Assembly (NCBI GenBank): GCA_020847375.1 | Contig: JADLCB010000028.1 | Coordinates: forward strand, 1 to 32,292 | Source: Phycisphaerales bacterium | Lineage (GTDB): Bacteria > Planctomycetota > Phycisphaerae > Tepidisphaerales > Tepidisphaeraceae | Length of the DNA stretch: 32,292 nucleotides | Reading direction: 5' to 3' | Shown here: positions 15,483 to 24,715 of the stretch, in pieces | How positions within the stretch are numbered: position 1 is the first letter of the stretch | Layout of the letters: each line of letters starts with the position of its first letter | Made by a program: the position numbers and the translations under genes | Notes under the pieces: model-generated | Database searches by the model: none | What the model saw: the letters and a program-made list of their open reading frames with translations, nothing else | Told to the model about the DNA's origin: nothing

Positions 15483-16199
15483 ATGGCAGTCAAAACCTTA
15501 ACCATCGATGATCAGCTCATCAGCGCCCGGGAAGAACAGACCGTTCTGGAAGCGGCGCGTGAGGCGGGTATTTCCATCCCCACCCTATGCGAGCTGCATG
15601 GCTTGGGCGATATCGGTGCCTGCCGGTTGTGTCTGGTCGAAGTCACCGGCATTGCCAAACTCCAGCCCGCCTGCACGACGCGCGTCGCTGAGGGAATGGT
15701 CGTCGTGACCAATTCCCAGCGCCTGCAGAACTATCGCCGGATGATTGTCGAGCTGCTCTTTGCCGAGCGCAACCATATCTGCGCGGTTTGCGTCGCCAAC
15801 GGGCACTGCGAGCTGCAGGACCTGGGGCTGGCGGTCGGCATGGATCATGTGCGTTATGAATACCTCAGTCCCCAGTGTCAGGTCGATCTGAGTCACGAGC
15901 GGTTCGGGGTGGATCACAACCGCTGCGTGCTGTGCATGCGCTGCGTGCGCGCCTGTGACGAAATCGAAGGGGCGCACACGTGGGATGTCATGGGTCGAGG
16001 CACGGCCAGCCGGGTTATCACCGATCTGAAGCAGCCCTGGGGCGAAAGCCAAAGTTGCACCAGTTGCGGCAAGTGTGTGCTGGCCTGTCCCACCGGCGCC
16101 ATTTTCCGGCGCGGTTCTACCGTTTCGGAAATGGAACGCGACCGCTGGCAACTGGATTTCATCGTCACTGCCCGGGAGAAGAAACAATGGATCATATAA
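15483..16199 (+). CDS. hoxU: NAD-linked [NiFe] hydrogenase, HoxU subunit
   Basis: HoxU is the iron-sulfur subunit linking HoxF to the hydrogenase module, related to the N-terminal part of NuoG. The 238-residue product carries a plant-type [2Fe-2S] site at Cys36, Cys47, Cys50 and Cys64, and the His98-x-Cys100-x2-Cys103-x5-Cys109 [4Fe-4S] motif. Two ferredoxin-type sites follow ([11 protein letters not shown] and [14 protein letters not shown]). The frame is open to 15453, but ATG 15483 with GAGGA six bases upstream gives the normal family N-terminus ([11 protein letters not shown]). The stop overlaps the start of hoxY by 13 bases. It acts in the cytoplasm as an electron wire between flavin and the HoxY cluster. 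Confidence 0.95.
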   Translation: MAVKTLTIDDQLISAREEQTVLEAAREAGISIPTLCELHGLGDIGACRLCLVEVTGIAKLQPACTTRVAEGMVVVTNSQRLQNYRRMIVELLFAERNHICAVCVANGHCELQDLGLAVGMDHVRYEYLSPQCQVDLSHERFGVDHNRCVLCMRCVRACDEIEGAHTWDVMGRGTASRVITDLKQPWGESQSCTSCGKCVLACPTGAIFRRGSTVSEMERDRWQLDFIVTAREKKQWII

Positions 16200-16729
16200 G
16201 ACTGGCAACGGTATGGCTTGGCGGGTGTTCGGGCTGCCACATGTCCTTTCTGGACCTGGATGAGTTTCTCATCGATCTGGCGATGAAGGTCGAGGTGGTT
16301 TACAGCCCCATCGCTGACATAAAAACCTTTCCTGAAAATGTCGATGTGACCCTGGTTGAAGGCGCGGTGGCCAACGATGAACACCTGCACCAGTTGGCGC
16401 TGATTCGCCGCAACAGCCGGATCGTCATTGCGTTTGGCGACTGCGCGGTGACGGGAAATGTTCCGTCGATGCGCAATCCGCTGGGTTCGGCCCTGCCGGT
16501 GCTGAATCGTTCGTACAAGGAGATCGCGGACATCAATCCGCAGATTCCCTCCAACGACGGCATTGTTCCGACGTTGCTGGATCAGGTGCGCCCGATCCAT
16601 GACATCATCAAGGTGGACATGTTCCTGCCCGGTTGCCCCCCATCGGCGGCGAGGATTCGTGCGGCGGTCGAACAGTTGCTGGCCGGTCAGGCAACAGGAT
16701 TGAGTGGATCGGACTTGCGTTTTGGTTGA
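16187..16729 (+). CDS. hoxY: NAD-linked [NiFe] hydrogenase, HoxY small subunit
   Basis: HoxY is the small hydrogenase subunit holding the proximal [4Fe-4S] cluster next to the NiFe site. The 180-residue product has no twin-arginine signal and starts almost at once with GGCSGCHMS, so the enzyme is cytoplasmic. The cluster ligands are Cys14 and Cys17, Cys86 (GDCAVTGN) and Cys150 (PGCPPSA). The size is that of group 3d small subunits, shorter than membrane-type subunits, which carry extra clusters. ATG 16187 is preceded by GGGAGAAG and lies inside the last codons of hoxU. The frame extends far upstream through hoxU, but that part is an out-of-frame shadow. Confidence 0.95.
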   Translation: MDHIRLATVWLGGCSGCHMSFLDLDEFLIDLAMKVEVVYSPIADIKTFPENVDVTLVEGAVANDEHLHQLALIRRNSRIVIAFGDCAVTGNVPSMRNPLGSALPVLNRSYKEIADINPQIPSNDGIVPTLLDQVRPIHDIIKVDMFLPGCPPSAARIRAAVEQLLAGQATGLSGSDLRFG

Positions 16730-16806
16730 AGTGGCGTGGTTGAATGATTGTCGGAAACGGCAGGTGCATAAGCGTTTCACAAGGCTGTCTGTCAAAGAGG
16801 TTTACT

Positions 16807-18231
16807 ATGTCCCAGCGCATCGTCATTGACCCGGTGACCCGTATCGAAGGACACGCCAAGATTTCGATCTATCTCAATGATGCCGGTCAGGTATCCGATG
16901 CCCGTTTCCATGTGACCGAGTTTCGCGGGTTTGAAAAATTCTGCGAAGGCCGTCCGTTCTGGGAAATGGCCGGCATTACCGCGCGCATCTGCGGGATCTG
17001 CCCGGTCAGTCACCTGCTGACCAGCGCCAAGGCCGGCGATGCGATCATGTCCGTGCGCATTCCCGAAGCGGCCCGCAAATTGCGCCGCATGATGAACCTG
17101 GCGCAAATCATGCAAAGCCACGCCCTGAGCTTTTTCCATCTCAGCTCACCCGATTTTCTTCTGGGGATGGACAGCGACCCCGCCCGGCGCAATGTTTTTG
17201 GCCTGATCGCCAGCCATCCGGATCTGGCCCGCGCGGGAATCCGCCTGCGTCAATTCGGGCAGAACATCATCGAGATGCTGGGTGGCAGGAAGATTCATCC
17301 CGCCTGGGCGGTTCCCGGCGGTGTGCGCGAAGCATTGACCGAAGATGACCGCAGTGCCATTCGATCCCGTTTTCCGGAGGAAATCAAGACAGCCATGACG
17401 GCGGTCGGACTTTTCAAGCAGATTCTTAAAACCCACGACACCGAAGCGCGCGTCTTTGGCAATTTCCCCACGCTATACATGGGCCTGACCAACCCTGAAG
17501 GCAAGTGGGAGCATTACGAAGGACACCTGAAATTCATCGATTCCAGCGGCAATGTCGTGGCGGATAACCTCGACCCCGCCCGTTACGCCGAATTCATCGG
17601 CGAAGCGGTTGAATCCTGGAGTTATCTGAAATTCCCCTACTACAAACCATGGGGTTATCCCGGTGGCGCGTATCGTGTTGGCCCGCTTGCGCGGTTGAAC
17701 ATCTGTAAATTCATGGGTACGCCTCTGGCTGATGAGGAACTGGGGCAATTCCGTCAGATGAACCCCGGCGCGGCCAACGGTTCATTCATGTATCACTACG
17801 CCCGCCTGATTGAAATCATCGCCTCGCTGGAGCGCATCGGCCGGCTGGTGGATGACCCGGACATCATGCATACCCACCCGCGCGCCAGTGCCGGCATCAA
17901 CCAGAACATCGGCGTGGGCGTCAGCGAAGCACCGCGCGGAACGCTGTTTCATCATTATGACGTGGACGACAACGGGCTGATCAAAAAGATCAACCTGATT
18001 ATCGCGACCGGTCAGAACAATCTGGCCATGAACGGGACGGTCAAGCAGATCGCGCAGCATTACATCACCGGACCGAAAATTCCAGAAGGTGTGTTGAATC
18101 GTCTGGAAGCGGGTATTCGCTGTTATGACCCGTGTCTGAGTTGTTCGACGCATGCGGCCGGCATGATGCCGCTGCAGGTACAGCTTTTGTCGCCCGATGG
18201 AACATTGCTGGATGAAGCGCGGCGCAACTAG
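16807..18231 (+). CDS. hoxH: NAD-linked [NiFe] hydrogenase, HoxH catalytic large subunit
   Basis: HoxH carries the NiFe(CN)2CO active site. The 474-residue precursor has both metal-binding motifs: L1 RICGICP with Cys62 and Cys65, and L2 [10 protein letters not shown] with Cys443, Cys446 and His449. About 25 residues follow His449, the C-terminal extension that HoxW removes after nickel insertion. The N-terminus [15 protein letters not shown], with the conserved RIEGH, is normal. ATG 16807 has AGAGG eight bases upstream; an earlier in-frame ATG at 16744 would add a non-conserved tail. It lies 77 bases after hoxY and is followed after eight bases by its protease gene. The motif set fits cytoplasmic NAD-linked group 3d enzymes; the exact group assignment was not computed. 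Confidence 0.96.
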   Translation: MSQRIVIDPVTRIEGHAKISIYLNDAGQVSDARFHVTEFRGFEKFCEGRPFWEMAGITARICGICPVSHLLTSAKAGDAIMSVRIPEAARKLRRMMNLAQIMQSHALSFFHLSSPDFLLGMDSDPARRNVFGLIASHPDLARAGIRLRQFGQNIIEMLGGRKIHPAWAVPGGVREALTEDDRSAIRSRFPEEIKTAMTAVGLFKQILKTHDTEARVFGNFPTLYMGLTNPEGKWEHYEGHLKFIDSSGNVVADNLDPARYAEFIGEAVESWSYLKFPYYKPWGYPGGAYRVGPLARLNICKFMGTPLADEELGQFRQMNPGAANGSFMYHYARLIEIIASLERIGRLVDDPDIMHTHPRASAGINQNIGVGVSEAPRGTLFHHYDVDDNGLIKKINLIIATGQNNLAMNGTVKQIAQHYITGPKIPEGVLNRLEAGIRCYDPCLSCSTHAAGMMPLQVQLLSPDGTLLDEARRN

Positions 18232-18239
18232 ACAAAACC

Positions 18240-18731
18240 ATGCCCCTTACACCTCCCATCCTCCTGATCGGCTGCGGCAGCGAACTGCGTGGCGATGATG
18301 TCATTGGCCGGCGAATCGCCGGTATTGTCGCGGCGTGGAACCTGCCGGATGTACAGGTGTTGTCGGTGCATCAACTGACTCCTGAACTGGCTGAGCCAAT
18401 TTCCCGCGCTGGCACGGTGATTTTTGTTGACGCTGGAATCGACCCAATTGCATGTCAATCTCCGGTCGCATCAGGGCGGGTCTGCCTGCAATCCATTGTA
18501 TCGAACGATGTCGTTGGATTCAGTGGACATGTTTCCGCGCCGGCTGCGCTATTGGCGCTGGCGGGACAACTGTACGGCAATACTCCGGCTGCGTACCTGC
18601 TGACTGTTCCAACGGTCCATTTTGAACTGGGCGCTGATTTATCCGAAAACGCCCAGCGCGGTATTCGCGCTGCTCTTGATTGTCTGGCCACCCTGCTGGG
18701 TGCTGGCGCACACGTGGAAACGGTGGTCTGA
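18240..18731 (+). CDS. hoxW: Hydrogenase maturation protease
   Basis: HoxW-type endopeptidases bind nickel in the folded large subunit and cut its C-terminal extension as the last maturation step. The 163-residue product has the family start LLIGCGSELRGDDVIGRRIA (G-x-G-x-x-L-R-G-D-D with the metal-ligand Asp), HQLTPELAEPI with the second acidic ligand, VIFVDAG, and GHVSAPAALLALA carrying the metal His. The usual Asn of the GxGN motif is Ser here. Position directly after hoxH argues that HoxH is its substrate. The start at 18240 is the first ATG in the eight-base gap. The stop precedes the hypA ATG by one base, so translation is probably coupled. Confidence 0.93.
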   Translation: MPLTPPILLIGCGSELRGDDVIGRRIAGIVAAWNLPDVQVLSVHQLTPELAEPISRAGTVIFVDAGIDPIACQSPVASGRVCLQSIVSNDVVGFSGHVSAPAALLALAGQLYGNTPAAYLLTVPTVHFELGADLSENAQRGIRAALDCLATLLGAGAHVETVV

Positions 18732-18732
18732 T

Positions 18733-19077
18733 ATGCACGAAGTATCGATCATGCAATCGACGCTGGAAATTGCCCTGGAGCGCGCTGCCCGCGAGCACGC
18801 CCGGCGCATTACCGCCTTGCATCTGCGCATCGGCGCGCTCAGTGGTGTCGTCAAGGAAGCACTGGAATTCGCGTTTGATGTCGTCACGGCTGATACCCTG
18901 GCACAGGGGGCGAGCCTGACGATCGACACCGTTCCGGTCGTCTGCTACTGCCAGAAATGTCAAAGCGAGTTTCAGCCACCGGATCCATTTTATGAGTGTC
19001 CGAATTGCGGCCAGCTCAGCCACCAATTATTGCGCGGCAATGAAATGGATCTGCTCAGCATCGAAATCCAGACGTGA
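18733..19077 (+). CDS. hypA: Hydrogenase nickel-insertion protein HypA
   Basis: HypA is the zinc-containing chaperone that delivers nickel to the hydrogenase large subunit together with HypB. The 114-residue product starts MHEVSIMQ, where His2 is the nickel ligand, and has the rubredoxin-like zinc site CYCQKC and CPNCG (two C-x2-C pairs at residues about 73-93). Length and motifs are typical. A long in-frame extension through hoxW is not real because the His2 motif must be N-terminal. It is separated from hypB by seven bases. Confidence 0.95.
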   Translation: MHEVSIMQSTLEIALERAAREHARRITALHLRIGALSGVVKEALEFAFDVVTADTLAQGASLTIDTVPVVCYCQKCQSEFQPPDPFYECPNCGQLSHQLLRGNEMDLLSIEIQT

Positions 19078-19084
19078 GGTAGAT

Positions 19085-19801
19085 ATGACCCAGACCAATA
19101 CACCGGCCACCCTGACCAGCCCAGCCACCCCCGGCACAGCCGCTGCGCAGGTGACCATTGGCCAACCGATTCTTTCCAAAAATGCGCAGAAAGCAGAGGA
19201 AAATCGCGCTGATTTTCAATCCCGCGGCCTGTTCGTCATCAATCTGCTCTCCTCCCCCGGTTCAGGCAAGACGATGCTGCTGCAGCGCACACTGGCAGAA
19301 TTGTCCGGGCGCTGGCGGATGGGCGTGATTGTCGGCGACCTTCAGACCGATAACGACGCACGCCGGCTGCGCGCCAGTGCCGGCGATGCGCCGATCGATC
19401 AAATCACCACCGGCACGGTCTGCCATCTGGATGCGCAAATGGTGGCCCGGTCGGTAGCACGTCTGGATTTGTCGGAGGTGCGCCTGCTGTTTATTGAAAA
19501 TGTCGGCAATCTCGTCTGCCCGGCCAATTATGACCTGGGCGAAAACATCCGCGTGACCCTGCTGAGCGTGACCGAGGGGGAGGATAAACCGCTGAAATAT
19601 CCGGTCATTTTCAAACGAGCTGATGTGGTGCTGATCAACAAGATCGACATGGCGCAAGCTGCGGGATTTGATCGTCAGCTCGCCCTGGAAAATCTGCGAC
19701 GTATCAACCCCGATGCCCGTGTGCTGGAAGTTTCAGCCCGTACGGGTCAGGGAATGGATCAGTGGTACGAATTACTGGAATCCTATGTCAAACGTAATTG
19801 A
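19085..19801 (+). CDS. hypB: Hydrogenase maturation GTPase HypB
   Basis: HypB is a SIMIBI-class GTPase that drives nickel transfer with HypA. The 238-residue product has the P-loop SSPGSGKT, the VGDLQTDNDARRLRA switch segment, TGTVCHLDA carrying the Cys-His metal site of the G domain, and NKIDMA for guanine binding. The first 20 or so residues are Thr/Ala/Pro-rich and carry neither the CxxCGC high-affinity site nor a histidine-rich stretch, so nickel storage is unlikely and only the G-domain site remains. ATG 19085 follows GAGGT closely. The end overlaps hypF by 17 bases. Confidence 0.95.
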   Translation: MTQTNTPATLTSPATPGTAAAQVTIGQPILSKNAQKAEENRADFQSRGLFVINLLSSPGSGKTMLLQRTLAELSGRWRMGVIVGDLQTDNDARRLRASAGDAPIDQITTGTVCHLDAQMVARSVARLDLSEVRLLFIENVGNLVCPANYDLGENIRVTLLSVTEGEDKPLKYPVIFKRADVVLINKIDMAQAAGFDRQLALENLRRINPDARVLEVSARTGQGMDQWYELLESYVKRN

Positions 19802-22166
19802 CATGATCCGACAGCAAACGCGCACCTATCGTATCAACGGTACGGTACAGGGGGTGGGGTTTCGTCCGTTTGTTTATCGGCTGGCGCATGGGCTGAAACT
19901 GGCCGGCTGGGTGCGCAATGGAGTCAACGGTGTTTTGATTCACGCCTGCGGAACGGCCGAATCGCTGGCTCTGTTTGAACGGTACTTGCTCGCGCAGGCA
20001 CCACCTGCGGCGCGGATCAACTCTCTTGAACGCCTTGAGCGAGTGGAACATCGTCAGTCTTATTCGTCAGCCCACGCGGGGACAACGGATCATTTTGTGA
20101 TCCTTGACAGTCTGCACGATGAACAGATCACAACCTCCATTCCGGCTGATCTGGCGATTTGCCCGGAGTGCCTGCGCGAAATGCTCGATCCGACCGATCG
20201 GCGTTATCGCCACCCATTCATCAACTGCACGAACTGTGGCCCACGCTATTCGCTGATCGAATCGTTGCCGTATGACCGTGCGCGCACGTCGATGCGCCTG
20301 TTTCCCATGTGTCCGCGCTGCCAGGAGGAATATGACAACCCGCTGAATCGGCGTTTTCACGCCCAGCCAATCGCCTGCCCGCAGTGCGGCCCTCATGTTG
20401 AATTTCACGATGCGCATGGTCAGTGCCTGTTCGCGCACGATGCGGCGATTATTGCGGCTGCCAACGCGATCGGGCGAGGCCAGATCGTGGCGGTGAAGGG
20501 GCTGGGCGGGTTTCATCTGATGGTCAACGCAGCGGATGAACAGGCGGTTGAGCGGTTGCGCCAACGCAAAAACCGGGAAGCCAAACCGCTGGCTGTCATG
20601 TATCCCGACATGGCTGGCGTGCAGGTTGATTGCCAGGTGAGCGCCGTCGAGGGCGAGCTTCTGAAGTCGATGGCTGCCCCCATCGTTCTGCTGCGACGCA
20701 AAGCATCATCAGCGACAACCATCGCGCCATCGGTTGCGCCGGGCAATCCCTATCTGGGCGTCATGCTCCCCTACACGCCGCTGCATCACCTGTTGATGGT
20801 GGCGGTGGGTGCAGCGGTGGTGGCCACCAGCGGCAATCGATCCGATGAACCCATCTGCATCGATGAGCGCGATGCCCTGCAGCAACTGGATGGCATTGCT
20901 GATTGTTATCTGGTTCATAATCGCCCGATTGTGCGCGCTGTGGATGATTCGGTGGCGCAAGTCGTCGATGGTCAGCCGATGCTGGTGCGCCGCGCCCGCG
21001 GGTATGCGCCGCAACCCGTTTTACTCAAGCATCCCGCCCCGCCGCTATTGGCTGTCGGTGCGCATCTGAAAAACACCATCGCCATCTCCACGGGCAATCG
21101 TGTATTTTTGAGCCAACACCTCGGCGATCTGGAAACAGCATCAACCTATCGCGCCTTTGAGCAGGCGATTGCCAGCCTTGGTCAGCTTTATCATCATGCC
21201 CCGTCCGCTGTGGTTTGCGATTTACATCCTGATTACCTGTCGAGCCAATATGCGCGTCGAAGTGGTCAGCCGGTGATTGCGGTTCAACATCATTACGCCC
21301 ATCTGCTGGCGTGCATGGCCGAACATGGCCTGGAAGCACCGGTGCTGGGCATCGCTTGGGATGGAACAGGATTGGGAACAGACGGCGATAGCTGGGGCGG
21401 CGAGTTTCTGCGAATTGGTGATCATGACTTTACCCGCGTTGCCCATCTGAAATCATTGCCGCTACCTGGTGGAGATTCCGCCGCGCGCCAGCCGCGCCGC
21501 TGCGCACTGGGCCTGCTTTATGAGCTTTATGGCGATACGGCATTTGGCATGACCCATCTGCCGACACTCGCCGCCTTTACGCCACAGGAATTGCGCATTA
21601 TTCGCACGATGTTGAACAGCGCCATCCACTGCCCGCGCACCACCAGCGCCGGGCGGTTGTTTGATGCGGTGGCGTCATTGGCGGGCTTGCGACAGCAGGC
21701 GCAATTTGAGGCGCAAGCTGCCATGGATGTTCAATTTGCCGCTCAGGGTGACAAGCTGCAGGACGACCGCACCGGCATAGGGCCTGAATCTGCTGTCCGG
21801 GTAACATTGGATCAAACCGGAGCCGCCGTACTGGACTGGTCGGATCTGATCCATGATCTGCTCCAAACCCCATCCGCACCCGATCGATCCGCCGTCTTCA
21901 GCCAGCAATTACACCGCTGGCTGGTGGAAGGCATTGTGACAATCGCGCGGCGGGAAAATCTGGAGAATGTGGTTTTATCAGGTGGCTGTTTTTTGAATCG
22001 CCCTCTTCTGGAACGTGCGATTACGCGCCTGCGGCAGGAGGGTTTTCATCCTCACTGGCCGCGCTGGATTCCGCCCAGCGACAACGGCATTGCCCTGGGG
22101 CAGATCATCGCGGCGATGCGGCAGTTGCGTAAGCAGCACGGTACGGCAAAGACTGGCGGTTCATGA
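19785..22166 (+). CDS. hypF: Carbamoyltransferase HypF
   Basis: HypF uses carbamoyl phosphate and ATP to carbamoylate the C-terminal Cys of HypE, providing the cyanide ligands of the active site. The 793-residue product has all four domains in order. First is the acylphosphatase domain (GTVQGVGFRPFVYRLA...GWVRNGVNGV). Then come two zinc fingers (CPECLREMLDPTDRRY with CTNCGPRYS; CPRCQEEYDNPLNRRFHAQ with CPQCGP), a YrdC-like domain (KGLGGFHLM, RKNREAKPLAVM), and a Kae1-like domain (VQHHYAHLLACMAEHG, GIAWDGTGLGTDG, SGGCFLNRPLLE). I chose ATG 19785, which overlaps hypB; ATG 19803 is an alternative. Size is normal for the family. The gap to hypC is 30 bases. Confidence 0.95.
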   Translation: MSNVIDMIRQQTRTYRINGTVQGVGFRPFVYRLAHGLKLAGWVRNGVNGVLIHACGTAESLALFERYLLAQAPPAARINSLERLERVEHRQSYSSAHAGTTDHFVILDSLHDEQITTSIPADLAICPECLREMLDPTDRRYRHPFINCTNCGPRYSLIESLPYDRARTSMRLFPMCPRCQEEYDNPLNRRFHAQPIACPQCGPHVEFHDAHGQCLFAHDAAIIAAANAIGRGQIVAVKGLGGFHLMVNAADEQAVERLRQRKNREAKPLAVMYPDMAGVQVDCQVSAVEGELLKSMAAPIVLLRRKASSATTIAPSVAPGNPYLGVMLPYTPLHHLLMVAVGAAVVATSGNRSDEPICIDERDALQQLDGIADCYLVHNRPIVRAVDDSVAQVVDGQPMLVRRARGYAPQPVLLKHPAPPLLAVGAHLKNTIAISTGNRVFLSQHLGDLETASTYRAFEQAIASLGQLYHHAPSAVVCDLHPDYLSSQYARRSGQPVIAVQHHYAHLLACMAEHGLEAPVLGIAWDGTGLGTDGDSWGGEFLRIGDHDFTRVAHLKSLPLPGGDSAARQPRRCALGLLYELYGDTAFGMTHLPTLAAFTPQELRIIRTMLNSAIHCPRTTSAGRLFDAVASLAGLRQQAQFEAQAAMDVQFAAQGDKLQDDRTGIGPESAVRVTLDQTGAAVLDWSDLIHDLLQTPSAPDRSAVFSQQLHRWLVEGIVTIARRENLENVVLSGGCFLNRPLLERAITRLRQEGFHPHWPRWIPPSDNGIALGQIIAAMRQLRKQHGTAKTGGS

Positions 22167-22196
22167 ATCAGGCGCTGGTTCAGCAAAGGAGTTGTT

Positions 22197-22460
22197 ATGT
22201 GTCTGGCAGTTCCGGGAAAGATCATCAGCATCAACGGCAATGAACCTGTTGCACGGCTGGGGCAGGTCAGTTTCGGGGGTATCTGCCGCGAAGTCAGTCT
22301 GGCATTTGTTCCCGAGGCGAACATCGGCGACTACGTGATCGTTCACGTCGGTTTTGCCCTGTCCAAGATCGATGAACAAGAGGCGTTGGATGTTTTTGAG
22401 CATCTGCGCAAATTCGAGATGCTTGATGAACTGCAGGAGGATCAACATGAAATACGTTGA
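22197..22460 (+). CDS. hypC: Hydrogenase assembly chaperone HypC
   Basis: HypC carries the Fe(CN)2CO intermediate, with HypD, to the large subunit. The 87-residue protein begins [10 protein letters not shown], where the Cys2 exposed after Met removal is the essential iron ligand, and has the OB-like core ([14 protein letters not shown], then EALDVFEHL) of the HypC/HybG family. AAGGAG lies at ideal distance before the ATG. Its stop overlaps the hypD start by 14 bases. Only one HypC-type chaperone is present, which fits a single hydrogenase. Confidence 0.95.
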   Translation: MCLAVPGKIISINGNEPVARLGQVSFGGICREVSLAFVPEANIGDYVIVHVGFALSKIDEQEALDVFEHLRKFEMLDELQEDQHEIR

Positions 22461-23547
22461 CGAATATCGCGGTCAGGAACAGGCCAGACGCTGCGCACGA
22501 TTGATCGCGCGCCTGACGACGCGACCGTGGGTTTTAATGGAATTGTGCGGCGGTCAGACGCATAGCATCGTACGTTTTGGGATCGATGAGCTGCTGCCCG
22601 CGGGTGTGGAGATGGTTCATGGTCCGGGGTGTCCGGTCTGCGTCACGCCGGTTGAACTGATCGACAAAGCGATCGAAATCGCCAGCCGGCCGGAGGTTAT
22701 TTTCACCAGCTTCGGCGATATGTTGCGCGTTCCCGGTTCGCAGCGCGATCTGTTGATGGTCAAGGCGCGCGGCGGTGATGTGCGCATCGTCTACAGCCCG
22801 ACGGACGCGGTGAAACTGGCGCAGCAAAACCCTGATCGCCAGGTCGTCTTTTTCGCGGTTGGTTTTGAGACCACCGCCCCAGCCAACGCCATGGCGGTCT
22901 ATCAGGCCAGCCAGCTCGGTCTGAAAAACTTTTCCCTGCTGGTGGCGCATGTGCTCGTGCCGCCAGCCATGGAGGCAATTCTGTCTTCGCCAGAAAACCG
23001 CGTGCAGGGATTTTTGGCAGCGGGTCATGTCTGCACGGTGATGGGTTATACCGAATATGAACCCATCGCCCGAAAATACCGTGTTCCCATTGTGGTGACG
23101 GGGTTTGAACCGCTGGACATTCTGCAGGGGATTCATCTGTGCATCCGGCAACTGGAGCAAGGTCGGGCGGAAGTTGAAAACCAGTATGCGCGCTCTGTAC
23201 GTCGGCAGGGAAACCAGCCGGCGCAGGAGTTAATCGCCCGCATTTTTCGGGTTGTTCCGCGGCAATGGCGCGGTGTGGGGCAGATTCCGCACAGCGGTCT
23301 GGGACTCAGTGATGAATATGCCGATTTCGATGCCGAAAGACGATTTGGGCTGGCCGATCAAACGATCCAGGAATCGCCTGATTGCATCGCCGGATTGGTG
23401 CTGCAGGGTGTGAAAAAACCGCATGAGTGCCCTGCCTTCGGCACGCGCTGCAATCCCGAAAAACCGTTGGGCGCGCCCATGGTCTCCAGCGAAGGAGCCT
23501 GTGCAGCGTATTACCGTTATCGCCGCCAACCCGTGGCAGCACACTAA
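22447..23547 (+). CDS. hypD: Hydrogenase maturation protein HypD
   Basis: HypD is the [4Fe-4S] scaffold on which the Fe(CN)2CO group is built with HypC and HypE. The 366-residue product shows all diagnostic segments: [23 protein letters not shown] with the redox cysteines, [33 protein letters not shown], and the C-terminal cluster-binding region [36 protein letters not shown] 22447 sits seven bases after a GGAGG and lies within the end of hypC, showing coupled translation. Length is normal. Confidence 0.96.
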   Translation: MKYVDEYRGQEQARRCARLIARLTTRPWVLMELCGGQTHSIVRFGIDELLPAGVEMVHGPGCPVCVTPVELIDKAIEIASRPEVIFTSFGDMLRVPGSQRDLLMVKARGGDVRIVYSPTDAVKLAQQNPDRQVVFFAVGFETTAPANAMAVYQASQLGLKNFSLLVAHVLVPPAMEAILSSPENRVQGFLAAGHVCTVMGYTEYEPIARKYRVPIVVTGFEPLDILQGIHLCIRQLEQGRAEVENQYARSVRRQGNQPAQELIARIFRVVPRQWRGVGQIPHSGLGLSDEYADFDAERRFGLADQTIQESPDCIAGLVLQGVKKPHECPAFGTRCNPEKPLGAPMVSSEGACAAYYRYRRQPVAAH

Positions 23548-23566
23548 ACGTTCACCGGTGATTTTC

Positions 23567-24607
23567 ATGCAGAACCTGCAATGCCCCATCTCGATCCAGC
23601 AATACCCCACCATCCTCATGGCACATGGTGGCGGGGGCAGGTTGATGCACCAACTGATCGATAAGTTGATCATGTCCGCCTTTTCCAACCCGCATCTGGA
23701 CGTTCGCCATGACTCGACCGTTTTGAATATTTCCAGCCCTCAAATCGCTTTCACCACGGATTCATACGTGATCCAGCCACTGTTTTTTCCTGGTGGCGAT
23801 ATTGGTTCACTGGCGGTGCATGGAACGGTCAATGATCTGGCCATGAGCGGGGCGCGTCCGCAATACATCAGTTGCGCTTTTATTCTGGAGGAGGGGCTGG
23901 AAACACAAACACTCTGGCGGGTGGTGCAGTCGATGCGACAGGCGGCGGATGCGGCTGGCGTGCAGATCGTCACCGGTGACACCAAGGTCGTTGAAAAAGG
24001 CAAGGGGGACGGGTTGTTCATCAACACGGCCGGGATTGGTGTCATTAGTCACGCGCTAAGGATCGCGCCGGCGTCGGTACAGCCCGGCGATGCGGTGATT
24101 CTCAGTGGCGATCTGGGCCGACATGGTATTGCAATCATGGCATCGCGCCAGGGGTTGGAATTTCAGACAACCATCCAGAGCGACAGTGCCCCCGTCGCCG
24201 GGCCGGTGCTGGCGCTGATCGACGCCGGCATTGAGATTCACTGCCTGCGCGATCTGACGCGCGGTGGACTGGCCAGTGCGCTCAATGAAATTGCCGAAGT
24301 CGCGCAAGTCAACATCGACATTGACGAAATCGCCATCCCCGTCAATGAACAGGTGCAAGGCGCGTGCGAAATTCTCGGTTTTGATCCGCTGCACGTGGCC
24401 AACGAAGGACGGTTCATCGTCTTCGTGCCAGCGAAGCAGGCTGATCGTGCGGTGGCGGTGCTGCAACAACACCCCGTCAGCGCTGATGCACGGGTTATCG
24501 GGCAGGTGAACGAAGTCTCCATTGCGCCGGTTACGCTGAAAAGTCGCATTGGCACGCGACGGATCATGGACATGCTCAGCGGCGAACAATTGCCGCGAAT
24601 CTGTTGA
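23567..24607 (+). CDS. hypE: Hydrogenase maturation protein HypE
   Basis: HypE dehydrates its own C-terminal thiocarboxamide to thiocyanate and donates cyanide to the iron. The 346-residue product belongs to the PurM-like ATP-binding fold: [67 protein letters not shown] and [17 protein letters not shown] are all recognisable. It ends in LPRIC, with the terminal PRxC-type Cys that HypF carbamoylates, so the protein is complete and probably active. The chosen ATG 23567 lies 19 bases after hypD and gives the standard N-terminus; the ribosome site is weak. It closes the hydrogenase unit. No clear terminator follows. Confidence 0.96.
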   Translation: MQNLQCPISIQQYPTILMAHGGGGRLMHQLIDKLIMSAFSNPHLDVRHDSTVLNISSPQIAFTTDSYVIQPLFFPGGDIGSLAVHGTVNDLAMSGARPQYISCAFILEEGLETQTLWRVVQSMRQAADAAGVQIVTGDTKVVEKGKGDGLFINTAGIGVISHALRIAPASVQPGDAVILSGDLGRHGIAIMASRQGLEFQTTIQSDSAPVAGPVLALIDAGIEIHCLRDLTRGGLASALNEIAEVAQVNIDIDEIAIPVNEQVQGACEILGFDPLHVANEGRFIVFVPAKQADRAVAVLQQHPVSADARVIGQVNEVSIAPVTLKSRIGTRRIMDMLSGEQLPRIC

Positions 24608-24715
24608 ATATGACCCAATGATAATTGCACTGAAAAGCTCTGATTTACACGACAAAACAGCGATTTCGCTTGTGGCGTAACATACTGGGTCTATCTTGTA
24701 TGGAAGGATAAAATA

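Noticed and set aside
24608..24715. Fur or NikR site, or cobalamin riboswitch, before the prepilin/transporter genes
   Set aside because: Only a single Fur-like half-site TGATAAT (24619-24625) is present, no NikR dyad is seen, and neither this gap nor the 38-base gap before the binding protein can hold a cobalamin riboswitch.
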